From the NCBI GenBank assembly GCA_029239975.1, contig JARBTX010000033.1:1-40050 (forward strand): a DNA stretch of 40,050 nt, written 5' to 3'. This DNA comes from Anaerocolumna sp. GTDB taxonomy: Bacteria > Bacillota > Clostridia > Lachnospirales > Lachnospiraceae. Under the pieces are notes generated by a model. The model made no database searches and was not told the origin of the DNA. It worked only from the letters and a program-made list of their open reading frames with translations. Below, piece after piece: positions 9,472-17,415 of this stretch. A program made the position numbers and the translations under genes. Each line of letters opens with the position of its first letter. The first letter of the stretch is position 1.

Positions 9472-10467
9472 CTACCTTTTCATCTTTGGATCAAAGGCAT
9501 CACGAAGCCCGTCACCGATAAAATTAAATGCTAAAACAGTTAATAAGATACAGATACCAGGCGGCATCCAGATATTAAAGTAATTCTTAAGTATAATGGA
9601 GTTGGTTACAGCATTAACCATATTACCCCAAGATGCATAAGGGAAAGAAATACCTACACCTAAGTAACTTAAAACAGATTCTGTAAGAATAATTCCACCT
9701 AAATCCATTGTTGCTAATATAATAATAATAGGCATTACATTTGGCACCAAATGTTTAAAGATTTGTTTTGATACACGTATTCCAGTTGCTTCAGCTGCTT
9801 GCATAAATTCCATTTCACGTAAAGATAATATCTGTCCACGTACCATTCTAGCAACACCAGCCCAACTGATTACACCTAGTACAAGCATAATGAAGTATAT
9901 TTTATGTCGTGGGGAAATACCATATCCAACCATGATTGCTGATATAATTAACATTAAAGGTATAAACGGTATACAATAGAATATTTCAACCAAACGCATG
10001 ATTATCATATCAACTTTACCACCATAGTGACCTGCAATTCCACCAAGCGTTACACCAATAATTAATTCCACGATAACTACACAGATACCAACTGTTAAAG
10101 AGATACGACCACCATACATAAGTCTTGTTAATACATCTCTTCCGTCACCATCTGTACCAAGCCAGTGGGATTTGGATATTGGAGCTTTAATATTAATCGT
10201 TACACCTTTTTGACTGATTCTTTCATCCTTCATATTGATTTCTTCACCAGTTGATTTATTGATGTAGAATATTTCATATTCACCATATGGTGAAAAGAAA
10301 GGCCCAATAAAGCAGAATAGTATCATTAAGATTATGATACCCATACCAAATCCAGCTAATTTATTTCGAAAGAAACGTTTTACTACCAATTGTCCAGGAG
10401 TCATAATAACTTGACTTTGTTCAAATTCATCTTGTTCCTGTTCATTTCTTAATTGTAATTCATCCAT
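9472..10467 (-). CDS. oppC: Oligopeptide ABC transporter permease OppC-type
   Basis: A 331-aa inner-membrane permease with a ~40-residue cytoplasmic N-terminus, one helix (about 40-62), an extracytoplasmic segment ending in the family motif HWLGTDGDGRDVLTRLMYG, then five helices with the EAA loop (EATGIRVSKQIFKHLVPN) that docks the ATPases. The C-terminal GDGLRDAFDPKMKR is typical of OppC/DppC. AGGAGGTGACTTGAC precedes the ATG, 13 bp after oppB. Confidence 0.9.
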   Translation of the reverse strand: MDELQLRNEQEQDEFEQSQVIMTPGQLVVKRFFRNKLAGFGMGIIILMILFCFIGPFFSPYGEYEIFYINKSTGEEINMKDERISQKGVTINIKAPISKSHWLGTDGDGRDVLTRLMYGGRISLTVGICVVIVELIIGVTLGGIAGHYGGKVDMIIMRLVEIFYCIPFIPLMLIISAIMVGYGISPRHKIYFIMLVLGVISWAGVARMVRGQILSLREMEFMQAAEATGIRVSKQIFKHLVPNVMPIIIILATMDLGGIILTESVLSYLGVGISFPYASWGNMVNAVTNSIILKNYFNIWMPPGICILLTVLAFNFIGDGLRDAFDPKMKR

Positions 10468-10480
10468 GTCAAGTCACCTC

Positions 10481-11449
10481 CTAACTATATCTTACACGTG
10501 GATCAACCACAGCGTAGAGTATATCTGAAACTAATGTACCTAGTAAAGTAAGTACAGCAAGAAACATATTAAAGCCCATTAAGAACGGAATGTCACCCGC
10601 ATAAACAGCATTCAAACTGATTGTTCCTAAGCCTTCTAAAGAGAAAATTCCCTCTATTATAACTGCACCAGAAAATAAACCAGGAATCATACCACCAACC
10701 ATAGTTACGATTGGTATTAATGTGTTACGGAATGCATGTTTTCCAATAACTCTATATTCTGGAACACCTTTCGCTCTAGCAGTACGAACATAATCTGCGT
10801 TTAATACTTCAAGCATATTCGTACGAACATATCTTAACAATCCACCAACACCCATTACTACATATACTGTGATTGGTAAAATTAAATGCTTTCCTATATC
10901 CATAATTCTAGCAAATCCTTCATAACCTGCTCTAGCATTAACCATACCTGATATTGGTAGTACTCCTAGACCTATTGCAAATACACGCTTTAAAATAGCG
11001 GCAAAAAAGAAGGATGGTAAGGATATACCAATTAAAGCAATAGCTACAATAGCATAGTCAGTTCTTGAGTATTGCTTTCTAGCAGCTAGTACACCAAATG
11101 GTATTGCTAATAATATCTCTAAAACTAATGAAATCATCGCTAATGAGAAAGTAATTGGAATATATCTTGCAATAATATCTTTTACTGGTTTTTGATAAAT
11201 AAAAGATGTACCAAAATCTAAATGAATTACTCCGCCTAACCAAGAGAAATAACCTTCAATAATACCTTTATCCAATCCATATAGTTCTCGCATGTTTTCT
11301 TCCATTTCAGGAGAAATATTTGGATTACCCGCAGTGACATTAGCTACATAATCACTTGGAGTCATACGTATAATCGAATAGAGTAATAAGGATACTCCAA
11401 ATAAGACGATTATACTTATAAATATACGTCGAATTATATACTGCTTCAT
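10481..11449 (-). CDS. oppB: Oligopeptide ABC transporter permease OppB-type
   Basis: A 322-aa permease beginning MKQYIIRRIFISIIVLFGVSL, the standard OppB/DppB N-terminal helix, followed by the periplasmic loop and five helices, with the EAA loop ARAKGVPEYRVIGKHAFRNT and the C-terminal VDPRVRYS. Pairs with the OppC-type permease. Separated from the binding-protein gene by ~210 bp holding two hairpins, a common way to keep the binding protein in excess. Confidence 0.9.
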   Translation of the reverse strand: MKQYIIRRIFISIIVLFGVSLLLYSIIRMTPSDYVANVTAGNPNISPEMEENMRELYGLDKGIIEGYFSWLGGVIHLDFGTSFIYQKPVKDIIARYIPITFSLAMISLVLEILLAIPFGVLAARKQYSRTDYAIVAIALIGISLPSFFFAAILKRVFAIGLGVLPISGMVNARAGYEGFARIMDIGKHLILPITVYVVMGVGGLLRYVRTNMLEVLNADYVRTARAKGVPEYRVIGKHAFRNTLIPIVTMVGGMIPGLFSGAVIIEGIFSLEGLGTISLNAVYAGDIPFLMGFNMFLAVLTLLGTLVSDILYAVVDPRVRYS

Positions 11450-11486
11450 AGTTTACCTCTTCCCTTTCAATTCATAAAAGTTGGCA

Positions 11487-11528
11487 ACACTGCTGGTAAA
11501 ACATAATTTTATGTTCCCTCAGCAGTGT
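11487..11528. other. Hairpin between oppA and oppB
   Basis: Inverted repeat ACACTGCTG / CAGCAGTGT enclosing a second small dyad ACATAA-TT-TTATGT. No T-run on the minus strand, so more likely an mRNA processing or stability hairpin than a terminator. Confidence 0.6.
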
Positions 11529-11604
11529 AGCTAACTACAACTATTATTTTCTTATGTAATTAAATTAAATAAAACTTAATTTTATGCAAACCCTATAACA
11601 GTCC

Positions 11605-11630
11605 ATATCCCACCTATAAAAGGTGGGATA
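11605..11630. other. Hairpin just downstream of oppA
   Basis: Stem TATCCCACCT / AGGTGGGATA with a short A/T loop, 30 bp after the oppA stop. On the minus strand no U-tract follows, so it probably shields the oppA 3' end or attenuates read-through rather than ending transcription. Confidence 0.6.
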
Positions 11631-11659
11631 CGGTGTTTTTATTAATAAATTGTTCTTAA

Positions 11660-13717
11660 TTATTGCATTTCAAGTTTATTAATGTCTTTTGCATAATTCC
11701 AATAAGTAGTTGTTCTTTCAGGAAGTGTTTCTAACTTAATTGTTGTAGCATTGTAGATTTCCATGTTCTTTCTTTGATATACTGGCATATATACAGCTGC
11801 ATCCATAATTAAGTCAAGTTCTTGTGCAACAAGTTTACATCTTGCATCAAAGTCTACAGTCTTAAGAATTTCTGCTTGAAGTTTGTCAATTTCATCACTA
11901 TATAAATGAACATCGTTGTCATTACCCTTGCTACCAAAGATTTGTGTTAAGTCACAGTCAGTTGAATTACCCCAAGCCATTACCCACATATCTAATTCAC
12001 CAGAATCTTTTAAACTTACTAAAGTAGAGAAGTCTAAATCTTGGATGATTAATTCTGCGCCAACTGCTTGTAAGTCATTTGCCATCTGAGTTAAGATTGG
12101 AGCTGATGGATGATTCATCTTACCATCACCACCGATACCTACTGTGATTTGTAATTGTTCGCCATCTTTAACAAGTTTACCACTAGAATCTTTTGCGTAT
12201 CCAGCTTTTGTAAAATAGTCAAGAGCTTTTGTAGGGTCATAACCATATACTTCTTTTGCATCCTTTGGATATTCTGCAACAGTAGGAGTCATTGGTCTTT
12301 CAATAACTTCTGCTAATTCACCATAATAAGCTTCAACAGCTGGAGCTCTGTTCATTAAATGCATTAAACCTTTACGAACATTAACATCTGGAATTGTTTC
12401 AGCATTAATTGCTATATAACCATATCCTGGATTGTCAACTAAGGAATATTCCATTCCAGCACCTTCAACTTGATCAATTACTTCTAAGGAAGCACTTGGA
12501 TCAGTGATGTCGATATCACCAGCGATTAAAGCATCCACTTTATCAGCTTCAGATACAACTTGGAATTTAACTGTAGGAATCTTTGGAGTTTCACCAAAGA
12601 ATAATGTATTTGCTTCTAATGTTACGATATTATCTTGGTAGCTAACAAATTTGTAAGGACCAGCTCCTAATGGTGCACCATTTAAAGCTTTGATTCCCTC
12701 TAACTTACCTTTAGTGAAATCTTTTCCGTAATAGTGTTTTGGAATAATAGGAATCCATGCAACTTGTTTGTCACCGGAGATATTAGGTGAATTAAATAAT
12801 ACGGTACAAGTATAATCGTCAAGTCTTTTGATACCAGAGATTTCAGTAACATTAACACCATCTGCTAAGTTACCAGTAATAAATTCACCTTCTAATTTAT
12901 CTTGATAATAAGATTGTGGATCATAACCATCATGGTATTTTGTATATTCACAATCTACAAGCATTTCTAATAATTTTTCTTCATCTGTTTCGATTCCAGT
13001 TGGATCATATCCTTCACCTTTAAGGTATCCAACCCAATCATAACTATCAATACCAGCCCACCAGCCAGCAAGTTTTGTATCTCTTAAATAAGCTTTATAA
13101 TCTTCTTCAGAAATCTTATCAAGTGCATATTTCGCTGCTACTTCTTTTGTGATTTCATCAAGTTTAGCTGTATAATCAGGTGTATCATAGTAGTATTCTT
13201 TCATACCTACGATATCAAGAGTTGAAAATGTTGATGAACCATCATATGTAGGATCTGCAGTTACATAGTAATAAAATAATACGTCATCAATAGTAACTGG
13301 TTCTCCGTCAGAGAATTTCATATCTGGTTTTACAGATACTTTATACTCAACCTGAGTATGACCATCTTCTGCTGTAATTTCTTTTGCTTCAACATGACCT
13401 GCATTATCTATTAACACACCATCTGGATCTAACCAAGATACTGTTGTAAAGATAAGATCTTGTACTTGGCTATCGTATGCGCTAGATGAGAACATTCCAT
13501 TAAATACACCATTAAATGTTTGTGTACCTATAACCAATGTATCATATGTACCTGTAGCTACTACTTTATCTGGTACTTCTGTTGCATCAGGTGCATCTGT
13601 AGTCTCGGCTACTTCTGCGTCATTGCTAGTGTCTTTCGTATCATTCTTTTTACCACATGCAACTAAAGAAATTACCATGCAAAGAACGATAAGAAGTGAT
13701 AGAACTTTCTTTTTCAT
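11660..13717 (-). CDS. oppA: Oligopeptide-type ABC transporter substrate-binding lipoprotein
   Basis: A 685-aa lipoprotein: Lys-rich n-region, hydrophobic core and lipobox LVAC (Cys21), then a Thr/Asp-rich linker and an SBP_bac_5 (class C) domain, with FSDGEPVTIDDVLFYY and LNGAPLGAGPYKF as recognisable family motifs. It is longer than the usual 520-600 aa because of a ~110-residue acidic, Tyr-rich insertion (about 165-290). Anchored outside the membrane, it delivers ligand to the two permeases. First gene of the operon, behind a structured leader. ATG 13717 follows AATGGAGGTAG. Confidence 0.9.
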   Translation of the reverse strand: MKKKVLSLLIVLCMVISLVACGKKNDTKDTSNDAEVAETTDAPDATEVPDKVVATGTYDTLVIGTQTFNGVFNGMFSSSAYDSQVQDLIFTTVSWLDPDGVLIDNAGHVEAKEITAEDGHTQVEYKVSVKPDMKFSDGEPVTIDDVLFYYYVTADPTYDGSSTFSTLDIVGMKEYYYDTPDYTAKLDEITKEVAAKYALDKISEEDYKAYLRDTKLAGWWAGIDSYDWVGYLKGEGYDPTGIETDEEKLLEMLVDCEYTKYHDGYDPQSYYQDKLEGEFITGNLADGVNVTEISGIKRLDDYTCTVLFNSPNISGDKQVAWIPIIPKHYYGKDFTKGKLEGIKALNGAPLGAGPYKFVSYQDNIVTLEANTLFFGETPKIPTVKFQVVSEADKVDALIAGDIDITDPSASLEVIDQVEGAGMEYSLVDNPGYGYIAINAETIPDVNVRKGLMHLMNRAPAVEAYYGELAEVIERPMTPTVAEYPKDAKEVYGYDPTKALDYFTKAGYAKDSSGKLVKDGEQLQITVGIGGDGKMNHPSAPILTQMANDLQAVGAELIIQDLDFSTLVSLKDSGELDMWVMAWGNSTDCDLTQIFGSKGNDNDVHLYSDEIDKLQAEILKTVDFDARCKLVAQELDLIMDAAVYMPVYQRKNMEIYNATTIKLETLPERTTTYWNYAKDINKLEMQ

Positions 13718-13940
13718 AAAACTACCTCCATTTAATTATTAATTTAGTGTAATTTTTATACACTTATCTCATTATTTTTAGATAATCAAAAAGCTCTTCG
13801 ATATGCGTTGTTTCAACACTTGCGCCATCAAAAAGCCTCGTCGCCTTATCCTTAATGAGATGAAATATTATTCTTTCGAAAAGTTAACTACTTAGGACGG
13901 TTTCACATCTTTTATTTGGAAAACTTTTCTACGAATTAAT
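13718..13940 (-). promoter_or_regulatory. Structured 5' leader RNA of the opp operon (candidate cis-regulatory RNA)
   Basis: About 220 nt lie between the predicted transcription start and oppA. On the minus-strand RNA: P1 AUCUCAUU (13854-13861) pairs with AAUGAGAU (13766-13773), continued inward by GAUAA/UUAUC (13846-13850 with 13781-13785). P2 AGGCUUUUUGAU (13827-13838) pairs over all 12 positions, G-U included, with AUCGAAGAGCUU (13791-13802). The apex has GUUG-AAA-CAAC (13807-13817) in a GC-rich loop. An upstream GAUGUGAAA could pair with UUUCAUC, which overlaps the P1 5' strand, so two exclusive folds are possible. It matches no T-box, SAM, lysine, TPP or guanidine motif I can recall. A small hairpin GUGUA/UACAC sits close to the ribosome site. 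Confidence 0.55.
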
Positions 13941-13946
13941 ACATGT

Positions 13947-13975
13947 ATTATATTATCCTTTCTATAAATTGTCAA
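13947..13975 (-). promoter_or_regulatory. Consensus sigma-A promoter of the opp operon
   Basis: TTGACA (13970-13975), 17-bp spacer, TATAAT (13947-13952) on the minus strand; both hexamers are perfect. Confidence 0.85.
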
Positions 13976-14363
13976 GCTTTCTGGCACATTCGGTTTCGTT
14001 ATATAAATATATATTTTTTATGTATATACTTGCATAATACTCATTTTTATAAGACATTAGTCCTATTTTGTCCGTGCATTACGAACATTTTCCGCGTATT
14101 GCAAACGAAGGAAAAATACTACAATACTTAGGTTTTCTAAGATATGCATAACTACTATATTTTTTTCACATTAATGTTTTATTGTATTAAATTTTTGTAT
14201 ATTTATTCACCTATTTTAAACCTTGTAACAAATATTTAAACAATTATTAATACTTTGTTAATATTTTAATATTATTTTTATGCAAAAAAACGCTTTATAT
14301 GATGTATGATTATGATATAATTACAATAATATGGTAATTATACCTCCAAACATTATTTCTATC
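13976..14363. other. Intergenic region between opp promoter and tRNA promoter
   Basis: AT-rich, no gene recognised. It holds an inverted repeat TATAATTAC / GTAATTATA (14316-14342) shortly before the tRNA promoter, function unknown. A 62-codon open frame at 13943-14131 lacks a ribosome site and is dismissed. Confidence 0.4.
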
Positions 14364-14392
14364 TTGACATTTTTTTGTAAAAGTAGGATAAT
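14364..14392 (+). promoter_or_regulatory. Promoter of the tRNA pair
   Basis: TTGACA (14364-14369), 17-bp spacer, GATAAT (14387-14392), 35 bp ahead of the first tRNA. Confidence 0.8.
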
Positions 14393-14427
14393 TATTTGGC
14401 AAGAATAAAACGCAGAAGCATCCGTTG

Positions 14428-14500
14428 CGAGGTGTGGCTCAGATGGTAGAGCGCTGCGTTCGGGACGCAGAAGCCGTGGGTTCGAATCCCGTCACCTCGA
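14428..14500 (+). tRNA. tRNA-Pro (anticodon CGG)
   Basis: Complete cloverleaf: acceptor CGAGGTG/CACCTCG, D stem GCTC/GAGC, anticodon stem CTGCG/CGCAG around loop TTCGGGA, T arm GTGGG-TTCGAAT-CCCGT, discriminator A. The 3' CCA is not encoded. Reads CCG codons, rare in such an AT-rich genome. Confidence 0.95.
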
Positions 14501-14520
14501 TTCCTACTAATAAATAATAT

Positions 14521-14593
14521 GCTGGAATAACTCAGTTGGCAGAGTACCTCACTCGTAATGAGGAAGTCGTGGGTTCAAATCCCATTTCCAGCT
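14521..14593 (+). tRNA. tRNA-Thr (anticodon CGT)
   Basis: Acceptor GCTGGAA/TTCCAGC, D stem ACTC/GAGT, anticodon stem CCTCA/TGAGG around loop CTCGTAA, T arm GTGGG-TTCAAAT-CCCAT. No encoded CCA. Follows tRNA-Pro by 20 bp and shares its promoter and terminator. Confidence 0.95.
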
Positions 14594-14620
14594 TAAAAAA
14601 CTTACTGAATAATGACTTAA

Positions 14621-14664
14621 AAATATAGAAAAGAGCATCCGAAAGGATGCTCTTTTCTATATTT
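14621..14664 (+). terminator. Terminator of the tRNA operon
   Basis: A perfect 20-bp stem with GAAA loop (core AAAGAGCATCC / GGATGCTCTTT), A-rich before and T-rich after; strong in both directions. Confidence 0.9.
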
Positions 14665-14693
14665 AATATAATTCATGCTAACTACAAAACTTT

Positions 14694-14757
14694 AAAAAAA
14701 AGCATTCATCTACTAATAAATTACTGTACTAATTTATTGTTTATGAATGCTTTTTTA
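14694..14757 (-). terminator. Terminator of the first degV gene
   Basis: Stem AAAAGCATTCAT / ATGAATGCTTTT with an inner AATAAATTA/TAATTTATT pairing, 27 bp past the degV stop; U-tract on the minus strand. Confidence 0.85.
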
Positions 14758-14783
14758 TTATATAATGTAATCTATTCGTTTAT

Positions 14784-15653
14784 CTATCTTCCTTCTCCAA
14801 TATAACAAATTCCAATTGCACCTGGGCCAGAATGTGCACCAATACTTGGGCTTACGAAATTTATAATAACTTTATCTATATTAAGTCTTTCCTTAATTAA
14901 ATTCGCTACAAATTCTGCATCTTCTAATGCATCACCATGTACAACGCAGACTGTTTTATTTTCATCTTTATACTTACCCATGTTGTTTTCCATATTATTA
15001 ACTATAGTAGTTAAGGATTTTTTTCGTCCTCTTACGGTACCAGCTGCTACTAATGCACCTTCATTATTAACTACTAAAATTGGTTTTACATTTATCATAC
15101 TACCAACAATTGCTGACATCTTTGATACTCTCCCACCTCTTTGAAGGTGAAATAAATCATCGACAGTAAATTGTACAAGGAAGTTTAATTTATGCTCTTC
15201 AATCCAAGTAGCTATCTCATCTATACTTTTTCCTGCTTCTTTTAATTCCACAGCCTTCATGACTACCATGCCTTCACCCATGGAAACATTTAAAGAATCT
15301 AACACTATTATCTTAGCTCCTGGATTATCTTCACATATTTCTATTGCTCCAGTCGCTACATTACTATGTCCGCCACTTAAGCTAGATGAAAAACTTATAT
15401 GTAATACATCTAAATTTTGATCAATATATTTCTGAAATGTATCCCGAATCACAGCAGGATTACTTGCCATTGTTGTAGGCATTAAACCACTTCTCATTTT
15501 ATCATAAAATTCTTTTGGAGTTAAATTAATCTCATCACCATATGTAGTACCATTAATATCATAATAATGGGGTATTATTCCTATGTTCTTCGCTTTGATG
15601 TAATCTGGTAGTAAATCGCAATTGGAATCTGCAGTTATAACAAAATCCCTCAT
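14784..15653 (-). CDS. DegV family fatty-acid-binding protein
   Basis: A 289-aa cytoplasmic DegV-fold protein. N-terminal strand and loop DSNCDLLPD, the lipid-carboxylate motif SFSSSLSGGHSN, LQRGGRVSK and C-terminal HSGPGAIGICYIGE are the family landmarks. In Gram-positive bacteria this fold (FakB) presents fatty acids to the kinase FakA; no fakA is seen here, so the exact ligand and partner are inferred only from family. ATG follows AAAAGGAGATAG. It stands alone with its own terminator. A second, diverged member lies at 22205-23041. Confidence 0.88.
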   Translation of the reverse strand: MRDFVITADSNCDLLPDYIKAKNIGIIPHYYDINGTTYGDEINLTPKEFYDKMRSGLMPTTMASNPAVIRDTFQKYIDQNLDVLHISFSSSLSGGHSNVATGAIEICEDNPGAKIIVLDSLNVSMGEGMVVMKAVELKEAGKSIDEIATWIEEHKLNFLVQFTVDDLFHLQRGGRVSKMSAIVGSMINVKPILVVNNEGALVAAGTVRGRKKSLTTIVNNMENNMGKYKDENKTVCVVHGDALEDAEFVANLIKERLNIDKVIINFVSPSIGAHSGPGAIGICYIGEGR

Positions 15654-15924
15654 ATTATACTATCTCCTTTTCATTTATTCATGAAAAAATGGTGTGTAAT
15701 TAAAACACCTTCTTCTCTATACATACTAATTATGTAAACATATCACTTCCTTATTTTACCCGATTTACTAACGTTTTGCAACAAATATTTTCCTTTCCTT
15801 CATTTTTACTTTATTAAAGTTTTATATTTTTTTAATACATTTAGTAATATATTTATATTTTTTAGCAAGTAACCGTTCCACTTACCTTTCATATAATACA
15901 GTATAACTTAATTAGGAGGAACAT

Positions 15925-16593
15925 ATGGGAGAACTACTAAGAATTGATCATGTTAGTTATAACTACCATAACTTGGAGGGAGAGACACCTGCTCTTAATG
16001 ATATATCCTTTCAAGTAAATGAAGGAGAATTTCTTGCTATTGTTGGGCCCAGTGGATGTGGAAAATCAACTCTCTTATCACTGATTGCAGGACTCATTAG
16101 TCCTGATCAAGGTGGTATCTATATAGATAATACTGATAAAAAGAAGTCCGGCAGAAACATTGGTTATATGTTACAAAAAGATCATTTGTTGGAATGGCGT
16201 TCTACTTTACGTAATCTAACACTTGGTTTAGAGATTCAGCATAAATTAACCGAAGATAGTTACCTGTTAATAAATGATATGTTAACTACGTATGGCTTGG
16301 TTACTTTTAAAAATGCGCGCCCATCCGAATTATCAGGTGGTATGAGACAAAGAGCTGCACTAATTAGAACGTTATTATTAGAACCTGATATTCTACTTCT
16401 TGATGAACCATTTTCAGCACTAGATTATCAGACTAGAATTGAAGTATCTGATGACATTTGGGGAATTATTCGTAAAGAAAAGAAAACAGCTATATTAATC
16501 ACTCACGATATAGCTGAAGCAATCTATACCAAAATGCGTTATAAACAATATCTTACATCATTCACCAAATTTCTTCTCATTCATATAATATAA
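15925..16593 (+). CDS. 5' part of an interrupted NitT/TauT-type ABC transporter ATP-binding protein
   Basis: Encodes residues 1-199 of a SsuB/TauB/ThiZ-like ATPase: Walker A GPSGCGKST (41-49), Q-loop YMLQKDHLLEW, signature LSGGMRQR (136-143), Walker B LLLDEP (157-162) and switch His194 in LITHDIAEA. Then homology stops and the frame runs on into 23 unrelated residues before TAA at 16591. The missing C-terminal piece is intact at 19073-19261, beyond a serine-recombinase element. Rejoining at the shared GAA codon gives a 257-aa protein, the normal family length. All ATP-site motifs lie in this fragment; the lost part is the last helices, so the fragment is probably unstable or inactive. Start ATG follows TTAGGAGGAAC; a TATAAT at 15892-15897 is a likely -10. 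No TPP riboswitch is visible, so substrate (sulfonate, thiamine precursor or other) is open. Confidence 0.85.
   Translation: MGELLRIDHVSYNYHNLEGETPALNDISFQVNEGEFLAIVGPSGCGKSTLLSLIAGLISPDQGGIYIDNTDKKKSGRNIGYMLQKDHLLEWRSTLRNLTLGLEIQHKLTEDSYLLINDMLTTYGLVTFKNARPSELSGGMRQRAALIRTLLLEPDILLLDEPFSALDYQTRIEVSDDIWGIIRKEKKTAILITHDIAEAIYTKMRYKQYLTSFTKFLLIHII
16499..16537 (+). other. attL: left junction of the inserted element
   Basis: ATAGCTGAAGC (16510-16520) is repeated, one base different, as ATAGGTGAAGC at 19073-19083. To its right ATCTATACCAAAATGC (16522-16537) is the inverted partner of GCATTTTAGTATTGAT at 19059-19074 next to the right junction (14/16 matches). The left side is ATPase coding sequence. 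Confidence 0.75.
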
Positions 16594-16621
16594 CATAATA
16601 AAAAAAAGGAGTGTGTATATT

Positions 16622-16855
16622 ATGTCAGATATGTATAGAAGAAGGCCTGATGACCGTGATGATCGTGATTACGATCGTGATCGAGATCGCCACTGTCCTC
16701 CATGTCCACCATGCAATCGTCCACCTTGGGGTCCAGGTCCTGGCAGACCACCTTGGGGTCCTGGCCCTGGCAGACCGCCTTGGGGTCCAGGTCCTGGCAG
16801 ACCACCTTGGGGTCCTGGCCCTGGTAGACCACCTTGGGGACGTTCTGGTGACTAA
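16622..16855 (+). CDS. Small Pro/Gly/Trp-rich repeat protein carried by the element
   Basis: A 77-aa protein with an Arg/Asp-rich head (YRRRPDDRDDRDYDRDRDR), a Cys cluster HCPPCPPC and about four and a half repeats of the 9-mer RPPWGPGPG ending WGRSGD. ATG 16622 lies 10 nt after AAAGGAG; a GTG at 16613 is too near that site. A possible promoter TTCACC-N17-TATAAT (16561-16589) is inside the element. The composition recalls small spore-coat or surface proteins, and the CPPCPPC could bind metal or cross-link, but I recognise no family. Overlapping frames on both strands stay open only because of the repeat. Confidence 0.7.
   Translation: MSDMYRRRPDDRDDRDYDRDRDRHCPPCPPCNRPPWGPGPGRPPWGPGPGRPPWGPGPGRPPWGPGPGRPPWGRSGD
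16721..16839 (+). repeat. 27-bp coding tandem repeat with 54-bp higher-order period
   Basis: CCRCCTTGGGG recurs at 16721, 16748, 16775, 16802 and 16829, exactly 27 bp apart. Units alternate between a GGTCCAGGTCC and a GGTCCTGGCCC version, so the array grew by duplication of a two-unit block. It is strikingly GC-rich beside its surroundings. Confidence 0.9.
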
Positions 16856-16955
16856 TAAATAGATAAATCAAGGCAACTGTTGCTGCTAATAATGGAATTC
16901 TTAACTAATTGTTAAATAATCGGTATTTATATATTAAGTATAATATTTTCAAATA

Positions 16956-17022
16956 GAAATAGGTCTATTTCATAATCTAGTATTTCATCCATAGGAGATA
17001 CAAAATAAGGAATAGGCCTATT
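16956..17022. other. Two AATAGG-type palindromes in the element
   Basis: GAAATAG-GT-CTATTTC (16956-16971) and AATAGGCCTATT (17011-17022) share the AATAGGYCTATT core, 53 bp apart centre to centre, between the repeat-protein gene and the 54-aa ORF. They could be paired protein sites, or the second could pair with the first as a weak terminator. No T-run follows closely. Confidence 0.5.
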
Positions 17023-17081
17023 TTATAACTTTCGCTACTATCCAACCATGTCCTAAAAATCTGAAATTCTCGTTAAATCTT

Positions 17082-17246
17082 TCAATCATCTTCTTTATGC
17101 TCCTGCATCAACATTTTAAACAGATGGATTCTTATCTTTTCTGGCTGTTTCATAAGCTGATTAAATATTAACTCTGCAATTAAATAATCTTTTATTTCAT
17201 CAATATACTCCTTTGCCTCTTTTTCATTTTTTAAAGTTATATTCAT
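17082..17246 (-). CDS. 54-aa hypothetical protein divergent from the recombinase
   Basis: Start ATG 17246 is preceded by GGAGGAGG, a very strong ribosome site, so this is probably real; a longer frame to 17309 lacks one. Sequence begins MNITLKNEKEAKEYIDEIKD and is amphipathic, helical and rich in Glu, Lys and Met, ending QEHKEDD. No family recognised. Small basic or helical proteins next to serine integrases often act as recombination directionality factors, which is the only functional hint and comes from position. Confidence 0.6.
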   Translation of the reverse strand: MNITLKNEKEAKEYIDEIKDYLIAELIFNQLMKQPEKIRIHLFKMLMQEHKEDD

Positions 17247-17415
17247 CACAATCCTCCTCCATTCTGCTGATTCTTTGTCATTGTAGGTGTAAAAGACTAA
17301 TGTTAACAAATTACTTTAACAACTCATTTTCATCTCATATAATTGTATGCATATGGCTTATCCACTTGGTTATGAATCTAGTAAACTTTCTATATAATTA
17401 ATAGAGGTGATATAT

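Noticed and set aside
13718..13940. T-box leader ahead of oppA
   Set aside because: No AGGGUGGNACCGCG antiterminator bulge motif and no terminator hairpin with U-tract before oppA.
15654..15924. TPP or other riboswitch upstream of the NitT/TauT-type transporter
   Set aside because: No CUGAGA or other conserved core is seen in this gap, so a thiamine-precursor role cannot be supported.
16611..16871. Three overlapping open frames on both strands over the repeat-protein gene
   Set aside because: The 27-bp unit is a multiple of three, so any frame without a stop in one unit stays open through the array. Only the frame with AAAGGAG at proper spacing is kept.
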